From Anaerostipes rhamnosivorans (GTDB lineage Bacteria > Bacillota > Clostridia > Lachnospirales > Lachnospiraceae), in assembly GCF_005280655.1 (NCBI RefSeq), contig NZ_CP040058.1, forward strand, positions 2,084,001 through 2,148,000: 64,000 nt of DNA. Direction: 5' to 3'. Under the pieces are notes generated by a model, which did not search any database, was not told where the DNA came from, and saw nothing but the letters and a program-made list of their open reading frames with translations. The position numbers and the translations under genes are program-made. This document shows positions 35,071 to 44,530 of this stretch, in pieces (positions within the stretch are counted from its first letter, which is position 1; the number at the start of each line of letters is the position of its first letter).

Positions 35071-36741
35071 CTATTTATCCTGGTTGATTTCTAAGATGGC
35101 GCCGCGGTTTCCTGAAGTGACCAAGGAAGCATATCTGGCAAGATAGCCTGTTGTGATCTTCGGTTTTCTTGGCTCCCAGTTCTCTTTGCGTTTCTGCATC
35201 TCTTCCTCAGACACTTTTACATTCAAGGTATTGGCATTAATATCGATGGAAATGATATCTCCTTCTTCCACCAGGGCAATCGGTCCACCCACTGCTGCCT
35301 CCGGAGAAACGTGTCCGATGCAGGCTCCCCTGGAAGCACCGGAAAAACGGCCGTCTGTGATCAGTGCCACACTAGAGCCAAGCCCCATGCCCATGATCGC
35401 AGAAGTCGGATTCAGCATCTCTCTCATTCCCGGTCCGCCCTTTGGTCCCTCATATCGGATGACAACCACATCTCCGGCTTTGATCGCTCCGCCTTTGATG
35501 GCATCAATGGCGTCTTCCTCACAGTCAAAGACTCTTGCAGGCCCTTCCATCTTGAGCATCTCAGGAGCAACTGCGGAACGTTTTACCACACCGGAATCCG
35601 GTGCCAGATTTCCTTTCAGCACAGCGATTCCTCCGGTCTCACTGTATGGATTCTCAACCGGGCGGATAACCTCCGGATCCCTGTTGACACATCCTTCAAT
35701 ATTTTCTGCCACTGTTTTTCCAGTTGCAGTGATCAGGTCCGTATATAGCAGTTCTTTCTTATTTAATTCGTTCATAACTGCGTACACACCGCCGGCCTCA
35801 TTCAGATCCTCAATATAAGTGTGACCTGCCGGAGCCAGATGACAGAGATTCGGAGTCTTTGCACTGATCTCATTTGCCAGTTCCAGATTCAGTTCCACTC
35901 CAGCCTCATGTGCGATGGCCGGCAGATGAAGCATACTGTTGGTACTGCATCCCAGTGCCATATCCACTGTCAGGGCATTCAAAAACGCTTTTTCCGTCAT
36001 AATGTCTCTCGGACGGATATTTTTTTCATAAAGTTCCATGACTTTCATTCCCGCGTGTTTGGCAAGCTTAATTCTTTCAGAATACACCGCAGGAATCGTT
36101 CCGTTTCCTTTCAGACCCATACCGAGCACTTCTGTCAGACAGTTCATAGAATTGGCTGTGTACATTCCAGAGCAGGAACCGCAAGTCGGACATGCCTTAT
36201 TTTCAAATTCATCCAGGTCATCCTTTGTGATCGTACCTGCTGCGTAAGAGCCCACTGCCTCAAACATGCTGGACAAGCTGGTCTTCTGTCCTTTTACACG
36301 TCCTGCGAGCATTGGTCCGCCACTGACGAACACTGTGGGTACATTAACGCGCGCTGCTGCCATCAAAAGTCCAGGGACATTTTTGTCACAGTTCGGCACC
36401 ATAACCAAAGCGTCAAACTGATGTGCCAATGCCATTGCCTCTGTTGAATCAGCGATGAGATCACGGGTAACCAGAGAATATTTCATTCCGATATGCCCCA
36501 TGGCAATTCCATCACATACAGCGATGGCCGGGAAGACTACCGGAGTTCCGCCTGCCATGGCAACTCCCATCTTGACTGCTTCTACGATCTTATCCAGGTT
36601 CATGTGTCCCGGTACGATCTCATTGTAGGAGCTGACGATCCCGACTAACGGTTTCTCCATCTCTTCTTTCGTATAGCCCAATGCATTAAATAACGATCTC
36701 TGCGGAGCAAAATTCTCTCCATTGGTATAAGTATTGCTCAT
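35071..36741 (-). CDS. ilvD: dihydroxy-acid dehydratase
   Basis: 556 residues. The three iron-sulfur ligands are in PNCDKNVPG and [17 protein letters not shown]; the C-terminal domain has [20 protein letters not shown]. Dehydrates dihydroxy-isovalerate and dihydroxy-methylvalerate in the branched-chain pathway. The cluster makes it oxygen-sensitive, fitting an anaerobe. Separated from leuB by 82 bases with two hairpins. Confidence 0.97.
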   Translation of the reverse strand: MSNTYTNGENFAPQRSLFNALGYTKEEMEKPLVGIVSSYNEIVPGHMNLDKIVEAVKMGVAMAGGTPVVFPAIAVCDGIAMGHIGMKYSLVTRDLIADSTEAMALAHQFDALVMVPNCDKNVPGLLMAAARVNVPTVFVSGGPMLAGRVKGQKTSLSSMFEAVGSYAAGTITKDDLDEFENKACPTCGSCSGMYTANSMNCLTEVLGMGLKGNGTIPAVYSERIKLAKHAGMKVMELYEKNIRPRDIMTEKAFLNALTVDMALGCSTNSMLHLPAIAHEAGVELNLELANEISAKTPNLCHLAPAGHTYIEDLNEAGGVYAVMNELNKKELLYTDLITATGKTVAENIEGCVNRDPEVIRPVENPYSETGGIAVLKGNLAPDSGVVKRSAVAPEMLKMEGPARVFDCEEDAIDAIKGGAIKAGDVVVIRYEGPKGGPGMREMLNPTSAIMGMGLGSSVALITDGRFSGASRGACIGHVSPEAAVGGPIALVEEGDIISIDINANTLNVKVSEEEMQKRKENWEPRKPKITTGYLARYASLVTSGNRGAILEINQDK

Positions 36742-36768
36742 ATCACTCTACCTCCTAAATTCATCTAT

Positions 36769-36807
36769 GCCTCCGGTATCCCGGAGGCGGTCATGTGCCG
36801 AAGGCAC
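36769..36807 (-). other. two hairpins between leuB and ilvD
   Basis: Perfect stem GCCTCCGG-tatc-CCGGAGGC (36769-36788) and stem GTGCC-gaa-GGCAC (36795-36807). Neither has a T-run leftwards, so they are not typical terminators; they may set differential mRNA stability or processing between leuB and ilvD. Confidence 0.55.
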
Positions 36808-36823
36808 TTTATGTCAAATTGTC

Positions 36824-37906
36824 TTATATTCTCTCGATAATCAAATCACCCATAGCCTTGGTTCCCACCTGAACCATGCCGTCAGACATGATGTCTACGG
36901 TGCGGTATCCGTCTTCCAGCACTTTCTTTACGGCTTTTTCAATAAGATCAGCTTCCTCATCCAGATCAAAGGAGTACCGGAGCATCATTGCCGCCGAAAG
37001 AACTGTGGCGATCGGATTAGCAATATCCTTGCCCGCAATGTCAGGCGCTGATCCGTGACTCGGCTCATACAGTCCGAATTTGCCTTCAGCCAGGCTTGCG
37101 GATGAAAGCATTCCGATGGAACCTGTGATCATGCTGGCCTCATCTGATAAAATGTCTCCAAACATATTTTCAGTTAAAATCACATCAAACTGTTTTGGAT
37201 TGTTCACCAGCTGCATGGCACAGTTGTCAACCAGCATATGTTCATATGTCACATCTTCATAATCCTTTGCCACTTCTTCCACAACCTGTCTCCAGAGTCT
37301 GGAGGAATCCAGTACATTGGCCTTGTCAACACTGATCACATGCTTTTTTCGCTTTCTGGCAATATCAAATGCCTTGACAGCGATTCTTCTGATCTCATTT
37401 TCATTGTACGTCAGGGAATCCTTTGCCACACGGATGCCGTCTACCACCTCTGTGCTTCTCTCTCCAAAATACAGGCCTCCTGTCAGCTCTCTCATGATGA
37501 CCATGTCAAAGCCGTCTCCGATGATCTCATCCCTTAATGGGCAAGCCTTCTTTAACTCTTCATATAAATAAGCAGGCCGGATATTGGCGAATAACCCCAA
37601 TCCCTTTCTCAGAGCAAGAAGTCCTGCTTCCGGTCTGAGCTTGGCAGGCAGCTGATACCATGGGGATGTGGAAGTATCTCCCCCGATGGATCCCATCAAA
37701 ACCGCGTCGCTTTTTCCGGCAATCTCCAGAGTCTCATCTGTGAGAGGTTTTCCATAAGCGTCAATGGATGCCCCTCCCATTAAAATCTGTTCATATGTAA
37801 ACTGATGTCCCGACTTTTCTGCCACCGCATCCAGTACCCTCACCGCCTGGTCTACGATCTCAGGACCTATTCCGTCACCTTTGATAACTGCTACATTAAA
37901 ATTCAT
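36824..37906 (-). CDS. leuB: 3-isopropylmalate dehydrogenase
   Basis: 360 residues. Isocitrate/isopropylmalate dehydrogenase family: [13 protein letters not shown] at the N-terminus, the substrate Arg/Tyr segment [11 protein letters not shown], and metal-binding [14 protein letters not shown]; ends with an NAD-site [14 protein letters not shown]. Third step of leucine synthesis. leuA, leuC and leuD are not in the window. Follows azlD by 16 bp. Confidence 0.95.
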   Translation of the reverse strand: MNFNVAVIKGDGIGPEIVDQAVRVLDAVAEKSGHQFTYEQILMGGASIDAYGKPLTDETLEIAGKSDAVLMGSIGGDTSTSPWYQLPAKLRPEAGLLALRKGLGLFANIRPAYLYEELKKACPLRDEIIGDGFDMVIMRELTGGLYFGERSTEVVDGIRVAKDSLTYNENEIRRIAVKAFDIARKRKKHVISVDKANVLDSSRLWRQVVEEVAKDYEDVTYEHMLVDNCAMQLVNNPKQFDVILTENMFGDILSDEASMITGSIGMLSSASLAEGKFGLYEPSHGSAPDIAGKDIANPIATVLSAAMMLRYSFDLDEEADLIEKAVKKVLEDGYRTVDIMSDGMVQVGTKAMGDLIIERI

Positions 37907-37922
37907 AGAATTCTCCTCTTCC

Positions 37923-38240
37923 CTATAATATCACCGATATCATCTCCACGCCCAAAGCTGCCCCGCAGCTTAAACAGGCCACAGTGACAATGTTCATCTC
38001 CCTGTATGCCAAGATCACAGCAACAATAAACCCTATAACGGATGACCCTAAGCTTTTTGTAGCTGAAAACACCGCCGGTATGACCATTGCTGCCAATACA
38101 GCATATGGTACATAGAAAAGAAACGATCGGAAAAACTGATTTGTTATCTTTTTTTGTATGGCAGCCAGAGGGATCATTCTTACAAGATATGTAGTCAACG
38201 CCATGGCAATGATATACAAAAGCAATCTCTCAAGACTCAT
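37923..38240 (-). CDS. azlD: AzlD, branched-chain amino-acid exporter small subunit
   Basis: 105 residues from the ATG at 38240; this start overlaps the azlC stop in an ATGA and gives [10 protein letters not shown]. About four hydrophobic helices; the N-terminal [14 protein letters not shown] motif is typical. Works with AzlC in export of branched-chain amino acids or analogues. Its place ahead of leuB/ilv genes fits a product-relief valve. Confidence 0.88.
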   Translation of the reverse strand: MSLERLLLYIIAMALTTYLVRMIPLAAIQKKITNQFFRSFLFYVPYAVLAAMVIPAVFSATKSLGSSVIGFIVAVILAYREMNIVTVACLSCGAALGVEMISVIL

Positions 38241-38944
38241 TCTTCTTCCTCCTTGACAGGAAACATCACAGCCCCTGCTCCTGCAGCGATCAGCGTACAC
38301 AGGATAATGGAAAAACCGCTGGAGATGAAAGAAAATAATTTTACAAAGCTAAATATTAGGCTGAAACATACTGAAATCAATATGACTGCCACGATTTTCG
38401 GGTTGTGCTTCGCAGGCGGAATAACGATGGCGATCAGCATTCCGTAAATGGCAATGCCAAGTGCATTCATGACCATCTGCGGCAGAAGGCCGCTTGCCGT
38501 GGCTCCCAGAAAGGTGCCTAAGGTCCATGCACACCACGAAATACTCATGAGTCCATAGAAATATTTGGGTCCGATCTCCCCTTTTCTTCCGCAGGCCATG
38601 GCGAAAATCTCGTCTGTCACACCAAATGCCATCAGAAACCGATTCCAAAGCTTTGTTTTTGATATCAGTTTTTGTCCTATGGCAATGGACATGATAGAAT
38701 ATCTTAGATTAATAATGACCTGGGACAGGATCAGCTCGATCAAGGATCCCCCCGCAGTGATAGAAATCAGCCCTGCGAACTGCCCTGCTGATGTAAGGCA
38801 TGTGGCAGATATCAGGGTTACCGCCCAGACAGGAACCCCTTTTGCACTTCCTGCGATCCCAAAAGCAAAAGAAACCGCCAGATAGGCCAGCGCAATCGGA
38901 ATCGAATCCAGAACCCCGCGCCGAAAGCTGTTCTCTACTTTCAT
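38237..38944 (-). CDS. azlC: AzlC, branched-chain amino-acid exporter large subunit
   Basis: 235 residues with about six to eight membrane helices. Signature GVLDSIPIALAYLAVSFAFG, then LTSAGQFAGL and AFGVTDEIFA. First gene of the leftward run azlC-azlD-leuB-ilvD-ilvB-serC-serA-asd. I found no T-box or other leader in the roughly 60 bases upstream that could belong to its mRNA. Confidence 0.92.
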   Translation of the reverse strand: MKVENSFRRGVLDSIPIALAYLAVSFAFGIAGSAKGVPVWAVTLISATCLTSAGQFAGLISITAGGSLIELILSQVIINLRYSIMSIAIGQKLISKTKLWNRFLMAFGVTDEIFAMACGRKGEIGPKYFYGLMSISWCAWTLGTFLGATASGLLPQMVMNALGIAIYGMLIAIVIPPAKHNPKIVAVILISVCFSLIFSFVKLFSFISSGFSIILCTLIAAGAGAVMFPVKEEEE

Positions 38945-39202
38945 TTTCTTCTCCTGTTACTATTTCATTGATTGTTCTGCTTCTATAATATGGAGGAAGA
39001 AAAATCCCCCTGAAGCGAACTTATATAATAGGATACCATATTTCATTAGAGATTGAAAATAGTTTTTTCATTGAATATGCGATTCCCTGGCCCTTTTTGC
39101 TGTTTTGGAAGGAATTATGGATGAACAGGCCGGATTTTGGCTTTTGAAACAATAAGAATGAAAAAAGAGGAGATCCATAATCTTCCATCAAGCATATCAC
39201 TG
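38945..39202. other. intergenic region with possible decayed coding fragment
   Basis: AT-rich gap between divergent azlC and the first amidase. On the + strand a frame without start codon runs from about 38989 to 39145 (ends ...WKELWMNRPDFGF). It could be the remnant of a divergent regulator gene or chance. Nothing else is supported here. Confidence 0.25.
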
Positions 39203-39231
39203 TTGTTTCAGCCAGAAAAATATATTATAAT
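39203..39231 (+). promoter_or_regulatory. promoter of the first amidase gene
   Basis: -35 TTGTTT (39203-39208), 17-base spacer, -10 TATAAT (39226-39231). The gene's SD (AAAAGGGGA) and ATG follow at 39270. Confidence 0.6.
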
Positions 39232-39269
39232 GGCAATAACAGAATAAAAAAGGGAAAAGGGGAATACAT

Positions 39270-40727
39270 ATGAATCGTAAATCACTTCTTTGCTTTGGTC
39301 TTGCAGCCATGATGCTCGTCTCAAACATCCATCCTGCATCCGCTATCAGTGCTGGGACCAAGTTTAAGGTACAATACACCCATAACAAAAAGACTTATAC
39401 AAAAAAAGCACTAAACGCCAGATACAACAATACTATCATCAAGACAAACATGCCTGGCTTTCTGGACGGGTCTACCTCTATGTACTCTGCCTACTGGATC
39501 TTTGGCAGATGCAAATCATTGGGTACTTCTTATAAGTATACAAGTAAAACAAAAAAAATTACTATTAAAAAAGGCAGCAAGACCGTTGTCATGACTTTGG
39601 ACAGTAAAAAAGCCACCTTAAACGGCAAATCCTTTACTCTTCCGGCTGCCCCCAGAAAAGTCCGTTATGTGGCGAAAAAGAAAAATTATATCATGGTGCC
39701 AGGGCAGACCGTTGCCGGAAAACTGGGCATCTCATACACATGGAATAACCGGCTGTTATCTGGCGTGATGAAAGTTTCATCTTCTTCATCCTCTTCGTCC
39801 AACTCTTCGTCTCCTTCAACTCCGACTACGGGACAAGTAGTTGCACCTAAGACTAAGATCACGGCAGGCAGCAGTAATTACTCCGTGCGGATAAAAAAGC
39901 CGTCAGGATTATCTTCCGCTGCCGTTACTTCAGAGGATGATTATTGGAATAAACGGCTAATATTAAATATCAATGGAAATTATAAAACTCATTTTTCTTC
40001 TTCATCCAACCGGAATATTAAGGACAGCCTGTCCTATTCTGTATCCTATACCGGAGGAAAGACAAAAATCTATCTGACTACGAGTTCGATCAAAGGTTTC
40101 AGTATCACACAGGATTCCAGTTATATCTATGTGAAGTACGCAGCGCCAAAAACCATGTTCTCGAGAGTGATCGTCGTGGATGCCGGGCACGGCGGTAGCG
40201 ACAGTGGAGCCGTAGGAAATGGACTTTATGAAAAGAATATGACTCTGTCTATTGTCCTGAAAATGAAATATTACTTTGATCGAAACTCTAATTACAAAGT
40301 TTATTATACAAGACTTTCTGACTGGTATCCCGGAATTAAAGAAAGATATACGTTTTCTAATAACATTCATCCAGATAGGTTTGTTAGTGTTCATATTAAT
40401 TCTTTTAAAAAGAAAAGCGCTAATGGAACGGAGACATTATATAATCCTAAGGGGAAAAACTCCTCCTCTCCTTATAGTATAAGTTGTAAAAATTTTGCAT
40501 CTAGTGTTCACAAAAAAGTTTTAGCTGCAACTAAATTTACTGACCGCAAACTTACGCAACGTATTCCTGGCAGTGGAGCAGGAGTAGGAGTTTTATCTTA
40601 TTCAAATACCGCTGCTACATTGGGAGAAGTCGGTTTTATAACAAATTCTTCTGATGCTGCTTTTATGAAAAACAATTACACTAAGATTGGTAAAGCATTT
40701 TATGATGGAATCTTAGCTTCCTTTTAA
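39270..40727 (+). CDS. secreted N-acetylmuramoyl-L-alanine amidase (Amidase_3), paralogue 1
   Basis: 485 residues. Signal peptide to about residue 25; a stalk/copper-amine-oxidase-N-like domain (about 28-165, with STSMYSAYWIF and VVMTLDSKKATLNGK); a Ser/Thr linker; a beta domain (about 190-300); and Amidase_3 (about 305-485). Zinc ligands are visible: VDAGHGG, then E in LYEKN, H in VSVHINS, and catalytic E in LGEVGFI. Cleaves the peptide side chain from peptidoglycan. Codon use shifts to much more A/T from about 40260 to the stop, unlike the first part and unlike paralogue 2. Confidence 0.92.
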   Translation: MNRKSLLCFGLAAMMLVSNIHPASAISAGTKFKVQYTHNKKTYTKKALNARYNNTIIKTNMPGFLDGSTSMYSAYWIFGRCKSLGTSYKYTSKTKKITIKKGSKTVVMTLDSKKATLNGKSFTLPAAPRKVRYVAKKKNYIMVPGQTVAGKLGISYTWNNRLLSGVMKVSSSSSSSSNSSSPSTPTTGQVVAPKTKITAGSSNYSVRIKKPSGLSSAAVTSEDDYWNKRLILNINGNYKTHFSSSSNRNIKDSLSYSVSYTGGKTKIYLTTSSIKGFSITQDSSYIYVKYAAPKTMFSRVIVVDAGHGGSDSGAVGNGLYEKNMTLSIVLKMKYYFDRNSNYKVYYTRLSDWYPGIKERYTFSNNIHPDRFVSVHINSFKKKSANGTETLYNPKGKNSSSPYSISCKNFASSVHKKVLAATKFTDRKLTQRIPGSGAGVGVLSYSNTAATLGEVGFITNSSDAAFMKNNYTKIGKAFYDGILASF

Positions 40728-40765
40728 CAGAACAGTATTCTCATAATTAATATAGAAGTAATAGA

Positions 40766-40826
40766 AAATCCCAGATTGTTTTATTTGGCAGACGCCTCAG
40801 AATTTAAAACAATTATGGGATTTTTT
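40766..40826 (+). terminator. terminator between the two amidases
   Basis: AAATCCCA-g-ATTGTTTTA pairs with TAAAACAAT-t-ATGGGATTTTTT; large loop. T-run follows on the + strand. Confidence 0.85.
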
Positions 40827-40886
40827 ATATGATTATTGCGTTTTTATTACGAATATGTTACAATCTACCCGAAAGGACGGGAAAGT

Positions 40887-42359
40887 ATGCATAAATTAAA
40901 AAAATCTATCGCTTATTTATCACTTGTGATGTTAACAGTCACTACGATTCCTGCATCCAGTGTTAAAGCTGCTTCTGTTCCAAAAGCAGGCAGTTATTAT
41001 ACATTAAAAATTGCGGGTAAAAAACAAAAAAAGAAATGCCGGAATGTCAAAGTCAATGGCAAGACTGTAAAGACATATGCTCCGGGATTTGAAAGAGCTA
41101 ACACTTCCATGTATTCAGCCTACTGGCTGTTTAAGAAGCAAAAAAGTCTTGGAGTGTCCTACAGTTATTCATCTAAAACAAGAAAAGTTACTTTGAAGCG
41201 TGGTAGTACATCTGTTGTCATGACTCTGGACAGCATGTATGCATATGTAAATGGCAAGAAAACAAAGATGCCCACACCAGCAAGAAAAGTATATTCTTAT
41301 GCCAAAAAGAAGAATTATATCTATGTCCCGGGAGCTTTCTGTGCCACAAAACTTGGACACAGTTATAAATGGAGTTCCTCCCAGAAGAGCGGCCTGATAA
41401 CAACCAAAAGCCAGGCTTCCTCTAATTCAGGGAGCAGCTCTTCATCAGGCACCTCAACCGTGACTCCCAGTACAAGGATCACAGCATCTGCTTCCAACTA
41501 CAGCGTGAGGATAAAGAAACCCAGCGGACTTTCATCTTCCGCCATCACTACATCGGATGATTACGGAAACCGAAGACTGATCATAAAGGTAAAAGGTAAT
41601 TACAAAACCCACTTCAGTTCCAGCTCTAACCGATACATAAAACCGGACAAGTACTTCCGCTCCTATACAGTCACCTACAGCGGAGGCTACACAAATATCT
41701 ATATCCGGCCGAGAAAAGATGTCATCAAAGCCTATGCGGTTTCACAGACATCCAGCTATATCTATATAAAATATGATTCGCCGAAGAAAATATATAATCG
41801 TATCGTAGTATTGGATGCGGGACACGGTGGATCAGATTCAGGTGCTACTGGAAATGGACTTAGAGAAAAAGATATGACCCTAAATATTGTAAAGTCAGCA
41901 AAATCATATTTTGACAAAACTGGTTCTTACAAAGTGTATTACACGAGGCTATCTGACCGGAGCCTCATTTTGAGTGAACGTTCAGACCTTGCTAATAATG
42001 TGGGTGCCGACCGCTTCATCAGTGTACATATCAACTCTGCTTCTGCATCCGCTCATGGAACAGAGACCTTATACAACTCAAAAGGTTATAAGTCCTCCTC
42101 AGGGCTTACCAGCTATAACTGGTCCAATAAGATTCACGGTTATGTGAGACCCGCCACAGGCTTTACGAACAGGGGACTTAAAAACCGGACCGGCCTGGCT
42201 GTATTAAGGAATACGAAAACAGCTTCCAGTCTGACAGAGATCGGATTCATCTCCAATAAGAAAGAAGCTAAGAAAATGAAAAGCAATACGGGCACTTATG
42301 GAAAAGCTGTCTACAACGCCATTGTAAATTCATTTTCCACCTACCCAAGCAAACGATAA
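40887..42359 (+). CDS. secreted N-acetylmuramoyl-L-alanine amidase (Amidase_3), paralogue 2
   Basis: 490 residues from the ATG at 40887 (SD AAAGGACGGGAAAG); the in-frame extension to 40836 covers the likely promoter. Same domain order as paralogue 1: signal peptide ending near SVKAAS, stalk domain with STMYSAYWLF-like and VVMTLDSMYAYVNGK, Ser linker, beta domain with the shared NYSVRIKKPSGLSS, and Amidase_3 with DAGHGG, LREKD, VHINS and TEIGFI. Clearly a tandem duplication. Its catalytic part keeps the GC-richer codon use of the region. Confidence 0.93.
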   Translation: MHKLKKSIAYLSLVMLTVTTIPASSVKAASVPKAGSYYTLKIAGKKQKKKCRNVKVNGKTVKTYAPGFERANTSMYSAYWLFKKQKSLGVSYSYSSKTRKVTLKRGSTSVVMTLDSMYAYVNGKKTKMPTPARKVYSYAKKKNYIYVPGAFCATKLGHSYKWSSSQKSGLITTKSQASSNSGSSSSSGTSTVTPSTRITASASNYSVRIKKPSGLSSSAITTSDDYGNRRLIIKVKGNYKTHFSSSSNRYIKPDKYFRSYTVTYSGGYTNIYIRPRKDVIKAYAVSQTSSYIYIKYDSPKKIYNRIVVLDAGHGGSDSGATGNGLREKDMTLNIVKSAKSYFDKTGSYKVYYTRLSDRSLILSERSDLANNVGADRFISVHINSASASAHGTETLYNSKGYKSSSGLTSYNWSNKIHGYVRPATGFTNRGLKNRTGLAVLRNTKTASSLTEIGFISNKKEAKKMKSNTGTYGKAVYNAIVNSFSTYPSKR

Positions 42360-42374
42360 CATCATGTGATAATG

Positions 42375-42417
42375 GAAAGACCGGAACAATAGTACCGAAA
42401 TTGTTCCGGTCTTTTCT
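42375..42417. terminator. terminator after amidase paralogue 2
   Basis: GAAAGACCGGAACAAT pairs with ATTGTTCCGGTCTTTTC; loop AGTACCGAA. Strong stem with T-run; also usable by the convergent LysM gene. Confidence 0.88.
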
Positions 42418-42459
42418 TTATGTCAGCTAGTGTCTAGTCTCAACAGGACAAGAAGATGG

Positions 42460-42759
42460 TCACTTATAGTATGGAATCACAAGATACATCCCCTCTTTGA
42501 TCTCACCATCATAAATATGGTTTGCCTCACAGACTTCCTCTACATACTCATGAACTGAGCTGTATTCTTCCGATATATTTTTCTTGGCGATAGACCACAG
42601 GCTGTCACCTCTCTTAATCTGAATGCTGGTAAAGTACTTCTCCCTGCCGTCGGCGGCACCGGCCACCTGCCGGCTCTCTGATATAACGGCTGCAGCGATG
42701 CCCAGTACCGTAACGATAAATAGAACAGTAATCAAAACTCTTATCTTCAGTGTTTTCAT
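42460..42759 (-). CDS. LysM-domain cell-division suppressor, YneA-like
   Basis: 99 residues from the ATG at 42759, which has an SD (AGGAGG) and yields a basic N-terminus plus one membrane helix; the in-frame extension to 42891 crosses the LexA boxes. One LysM domain (about 50-99: IQIKRGDSLWSIAKKN to GMYLVIPYYK). Divergent from lexA, as yneA is in Bacillus, and with the same operator region. YneA blocks division during the SOS response; the assignment here rests on architecture and context. Confidence 0.82.
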   Translation of the reverse strand: MKTLKIRVLITVLFIVTVLGIAAAVISESRQVAGAADGREKYFTSIQIKRGDSLWSIAKKNISEEYSSVHEYVEEVCEANHIYDGEIKEGMYLVIPYYK

Positions 42760-42774
42760 AACGCTTCCTCCTAT

Positions 42775-42860
42775 CGAACATTTGTTTATATTACTATTAT
42801 ATAGAACGCACGTTTGTTTGTCAACTGTTTTGTCGAAAATCTGTTCGGGAACACTTGTTT
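42775..42860. promoter_or_regulatory. three LexA (SOS) boxes between yneA-like gene and lexA
   Basis: Gram-positive LexA pattern GAACRNRYGTTY: GAACGCACGTTT (42804-42815) is a full match; GAACATTTGTTT (42776-42787) and GAACACTTGTTT (42849-42860) each have one mismatch. Their position between divergent genes implies LexA autoregulation and SOS induction of the LysM protein. Confidence 0.85.
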
Positions 42861-42911
42861 CAATCTGCAATATATGGTAAGATAATACCAAGAAAATAAA
42901 GGAGGCACATT

Positions 42912-43529
42912 ATGAGCAAACAAAAGCTGAGCCCAAAACAAGAACAAATCTTAGAATATATAAAATCTCAGATACTGGAGAAGGGTTATCCGCCCGCAGT
43001 CCGTGAGATCTGTGCCGCTGTCAGCCTGAAGTCCACCTCTTCCGTTCATTCTCATTTGGAGTCCTTAGAACGCAAGGGCTATATCCGCAGAGACCCTACA
43101 AAACCGCGCGCCATCGAGATCATTGATGATGACTTTCAGCTCACACGCCGTGAGGTTGTCAACATCCCTATCGTTGGAACCGTCACCGCCGGAGAACCGA
43201 TCATTGCCACGGAGAATATCGAGGACTATTTCCCGATGCTGCCTGAGTTCATCGGTTCTAAGAATACCTTTATGCTCCATGTCAAAGGAGACAGCATGAT
43301 CAATATCGGAATCTATGACGGAGATATGGTGATTGTGGAAGAGACCCCATCGGCCGAGAATAATGATATTGTAGTTGCCCTTATAGAGGACTCGGCTACC
43401 GTAAAACGTTTCTTTAAAGAAGACGGACATTACCGGTTACAGCCGGAAAATGACTTTATGGATCCAATCATTGTAGACGAAGTTTCCATTCTCGGCAAAG
43501 TCATCGGCCTGTACCGCAGCATGTCATAA
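42912..43529 (+). CDS. lexA: LexA repressor, SOS regulator
   Basis: 205 residues. Winged-helix DNA-binding domain (1-70) with [24 protein letters not shown]. Self-cleavage site A93-G94 in VGTVTAGEP; catalytic dyad S128 (GDSM) and K165 (ATVKRF). RecA-stimulated cleavage removes repression. SD AAAGGAGG just upstream. Confidence 0.97.
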   Translation: MSKQKLSPKQEQILEYIKSQILEKGYPPAVREICAAVSLKSTSSVHSHLESLERKGYIRRDPTKPRAIEIIDDDFQLTRREVVNIPIVGTVTAGEPIIATENIEDYFPMLPEFIGSKNTFMLHVKGDSMINIGIYDGDMVIVEETPSAENNDIVVALIEDSATVKRFFKEDGHYRLQPENDFMDPIIVDEVSILGKVIGLYRSMS

Positions 43530-43545
43530 TCATACATATCTATGG

Positions 43546-43593
43546 AATAGAAAAAGCTGATTTGGAGTAAGTTCCAAATCAGCTTTTTCTATT
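43546..43593. terminator. bidirectional terminator lexA/rsfS
   Basis: Near-perfect 21-base stem AATAGAAAAAGCTGATTTGGA paired with its complement, loop GTAAGT. Serves lexA and the convergent rsfS end. Confidence 0.9.
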
Positions 43594-43607
43594 CTGTACA
43601 TATTAAT

Positions 43608-43961
43608 TTATCCTTCTGCTTCCATGGGCACTTCCACCCCATCCTTCCAGATCCTTTCCAGATCATAAAACAGACGGTTTTCCTGGTCAAAGACATGGAT
43701 GACAATATCGCCAAAGTCGATCAGCACCCAGGTACCGTTCTGATACCCTTCCATCTGTTTCATCTCATATCCCGCCTTAAACAGGGCGTCCTGTACATTA
43801 TCTACGATCGCCTGCACCTGGTTTTTATTCTTACCGTTTGCAATGATAAAATAATCGGCCACCACAGAAATCTTCTGGATATCAATCACTTTGATCTCCT
43901 CTGCCAATTTTTCTTCCAACGCATGATAAGCGATGTTTGCCATCTCTAAAGACTGGTTCAT
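43608..43961 (-). CDS. rsfS: ribosomal silencing factor
   Basis: 117 residues, the usual size. Motifs KVIDIQKISVVADYFIIANGKNK and GTWVLIDFGDIVIHVFDQENRLFYDLERIW are family-specific. Binds ribosomal protein L14 and blocks subunit joining in starvation. Its start overlaps the yqeK stop by 4 bp. Last gene of the nadD-yqeK-rsfS unit. Confidence 0.96.
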   Translation of the reverse strand: MNQSLEMANIAYHALEEKLAEEIKVIDIQKISVVADYFIIANGKNKNQVQAIVDNVQDALFKAGYEMKQMEGYQNGTWVLIDFGDIVIHVFDQENRLFYDLERIWKDGVEVPMEAEG

Positions 43962-44530
43962 GTGCGGTCTTCCTCCTTATAATATTGATAGGTTTCCTTT
44001 GTTTTAGGATCAATGGTCTGGTTCCTGCTCTCAAGATACTGCATCGTGCTTTCCAGTATCCCCAAAAGACATTGGTCCATATCTGAAAAAGCCAGCTGTC
44101 TCACACTGGAAAGACCCGGTATCTCTTTTCTTCCCGGCTCAATATAATCTGCGATAAATACGATCTTCTCCAGGAGCGTCATTCCTGGTTTTCCGGTGGT
44201 ATGGCACTCGATTGCAGATGCGATTTCCTCATCCTCATTTCCGTAGCAATCTCTGGCGATATACGGTGCCAGGGCTGAATGGAGCAGCTGCGGGCTTTCC
44301 CTGCGCTCTTTTGTCAGTGGAATGCCATATCTTTGGCAGAGCTCTTTCTGCCGCTCCAACGGATATCCTTTGGCACAATCGTGAAGCATGCCTGCCATAA
44401 ACGCTTTCTGGATATCTGCGCCAAATGCCATCGCCATTGCGGCAGCTGTATAGGCCACCCCGACAGTATGGTTATAACGGCTTTCCTTCAAGTTTTCTGA
44501 AAGCTTTTTTTTGATCTCATTCAGTTCCAT
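43958..44530 (-). CDS. yqeK: HD-domain bis(5'-nucleosyl)-tetraphosphatase, YqeK
   Basis: 190 residues from the ATG at 44530 (an ATG at 44539 is an alternative). HD motif in AGMLHDCAKGY, metal-binding histidines in YNHTVGVAYTAAAMA and LLHSALAP, and a later ECHTTG. Hydrolyses Ap4A. Overlaps the end of nadD by 14 bp, the conserved Firmicute order. Confidence 0.93.
   Translation of the reverse strand: MELNEIKKKLSENLKESRYNHTVGVAYTAAAMAMAFGADIQKAFMAGMLHDCAKGYPLERQKELCQRYGIPLTKERRESPQLLHSALAPYIARDCYGNEDEEIASAIECHTTGKPGMTLLEKIVFIADYIEPGRKEIPGLSSVRQLAFSDMDQCLLGILESTMQYLESRNQTIDPKTKETYQYYKEEDRT

Noticed and set aside
39117..39155. Short SD-preceded frame (12 codons) upstream of the amidase
   Set aside because: Lies upstream of the predicted amidase promoter, so it cannot be its leader peptide; likely chance.
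38945..39260. T-box leader for the branched-chain operon
   Set aside because: No GGGTGGnACCGCG-type sequence in either orientation and too little room upstream of azlC.
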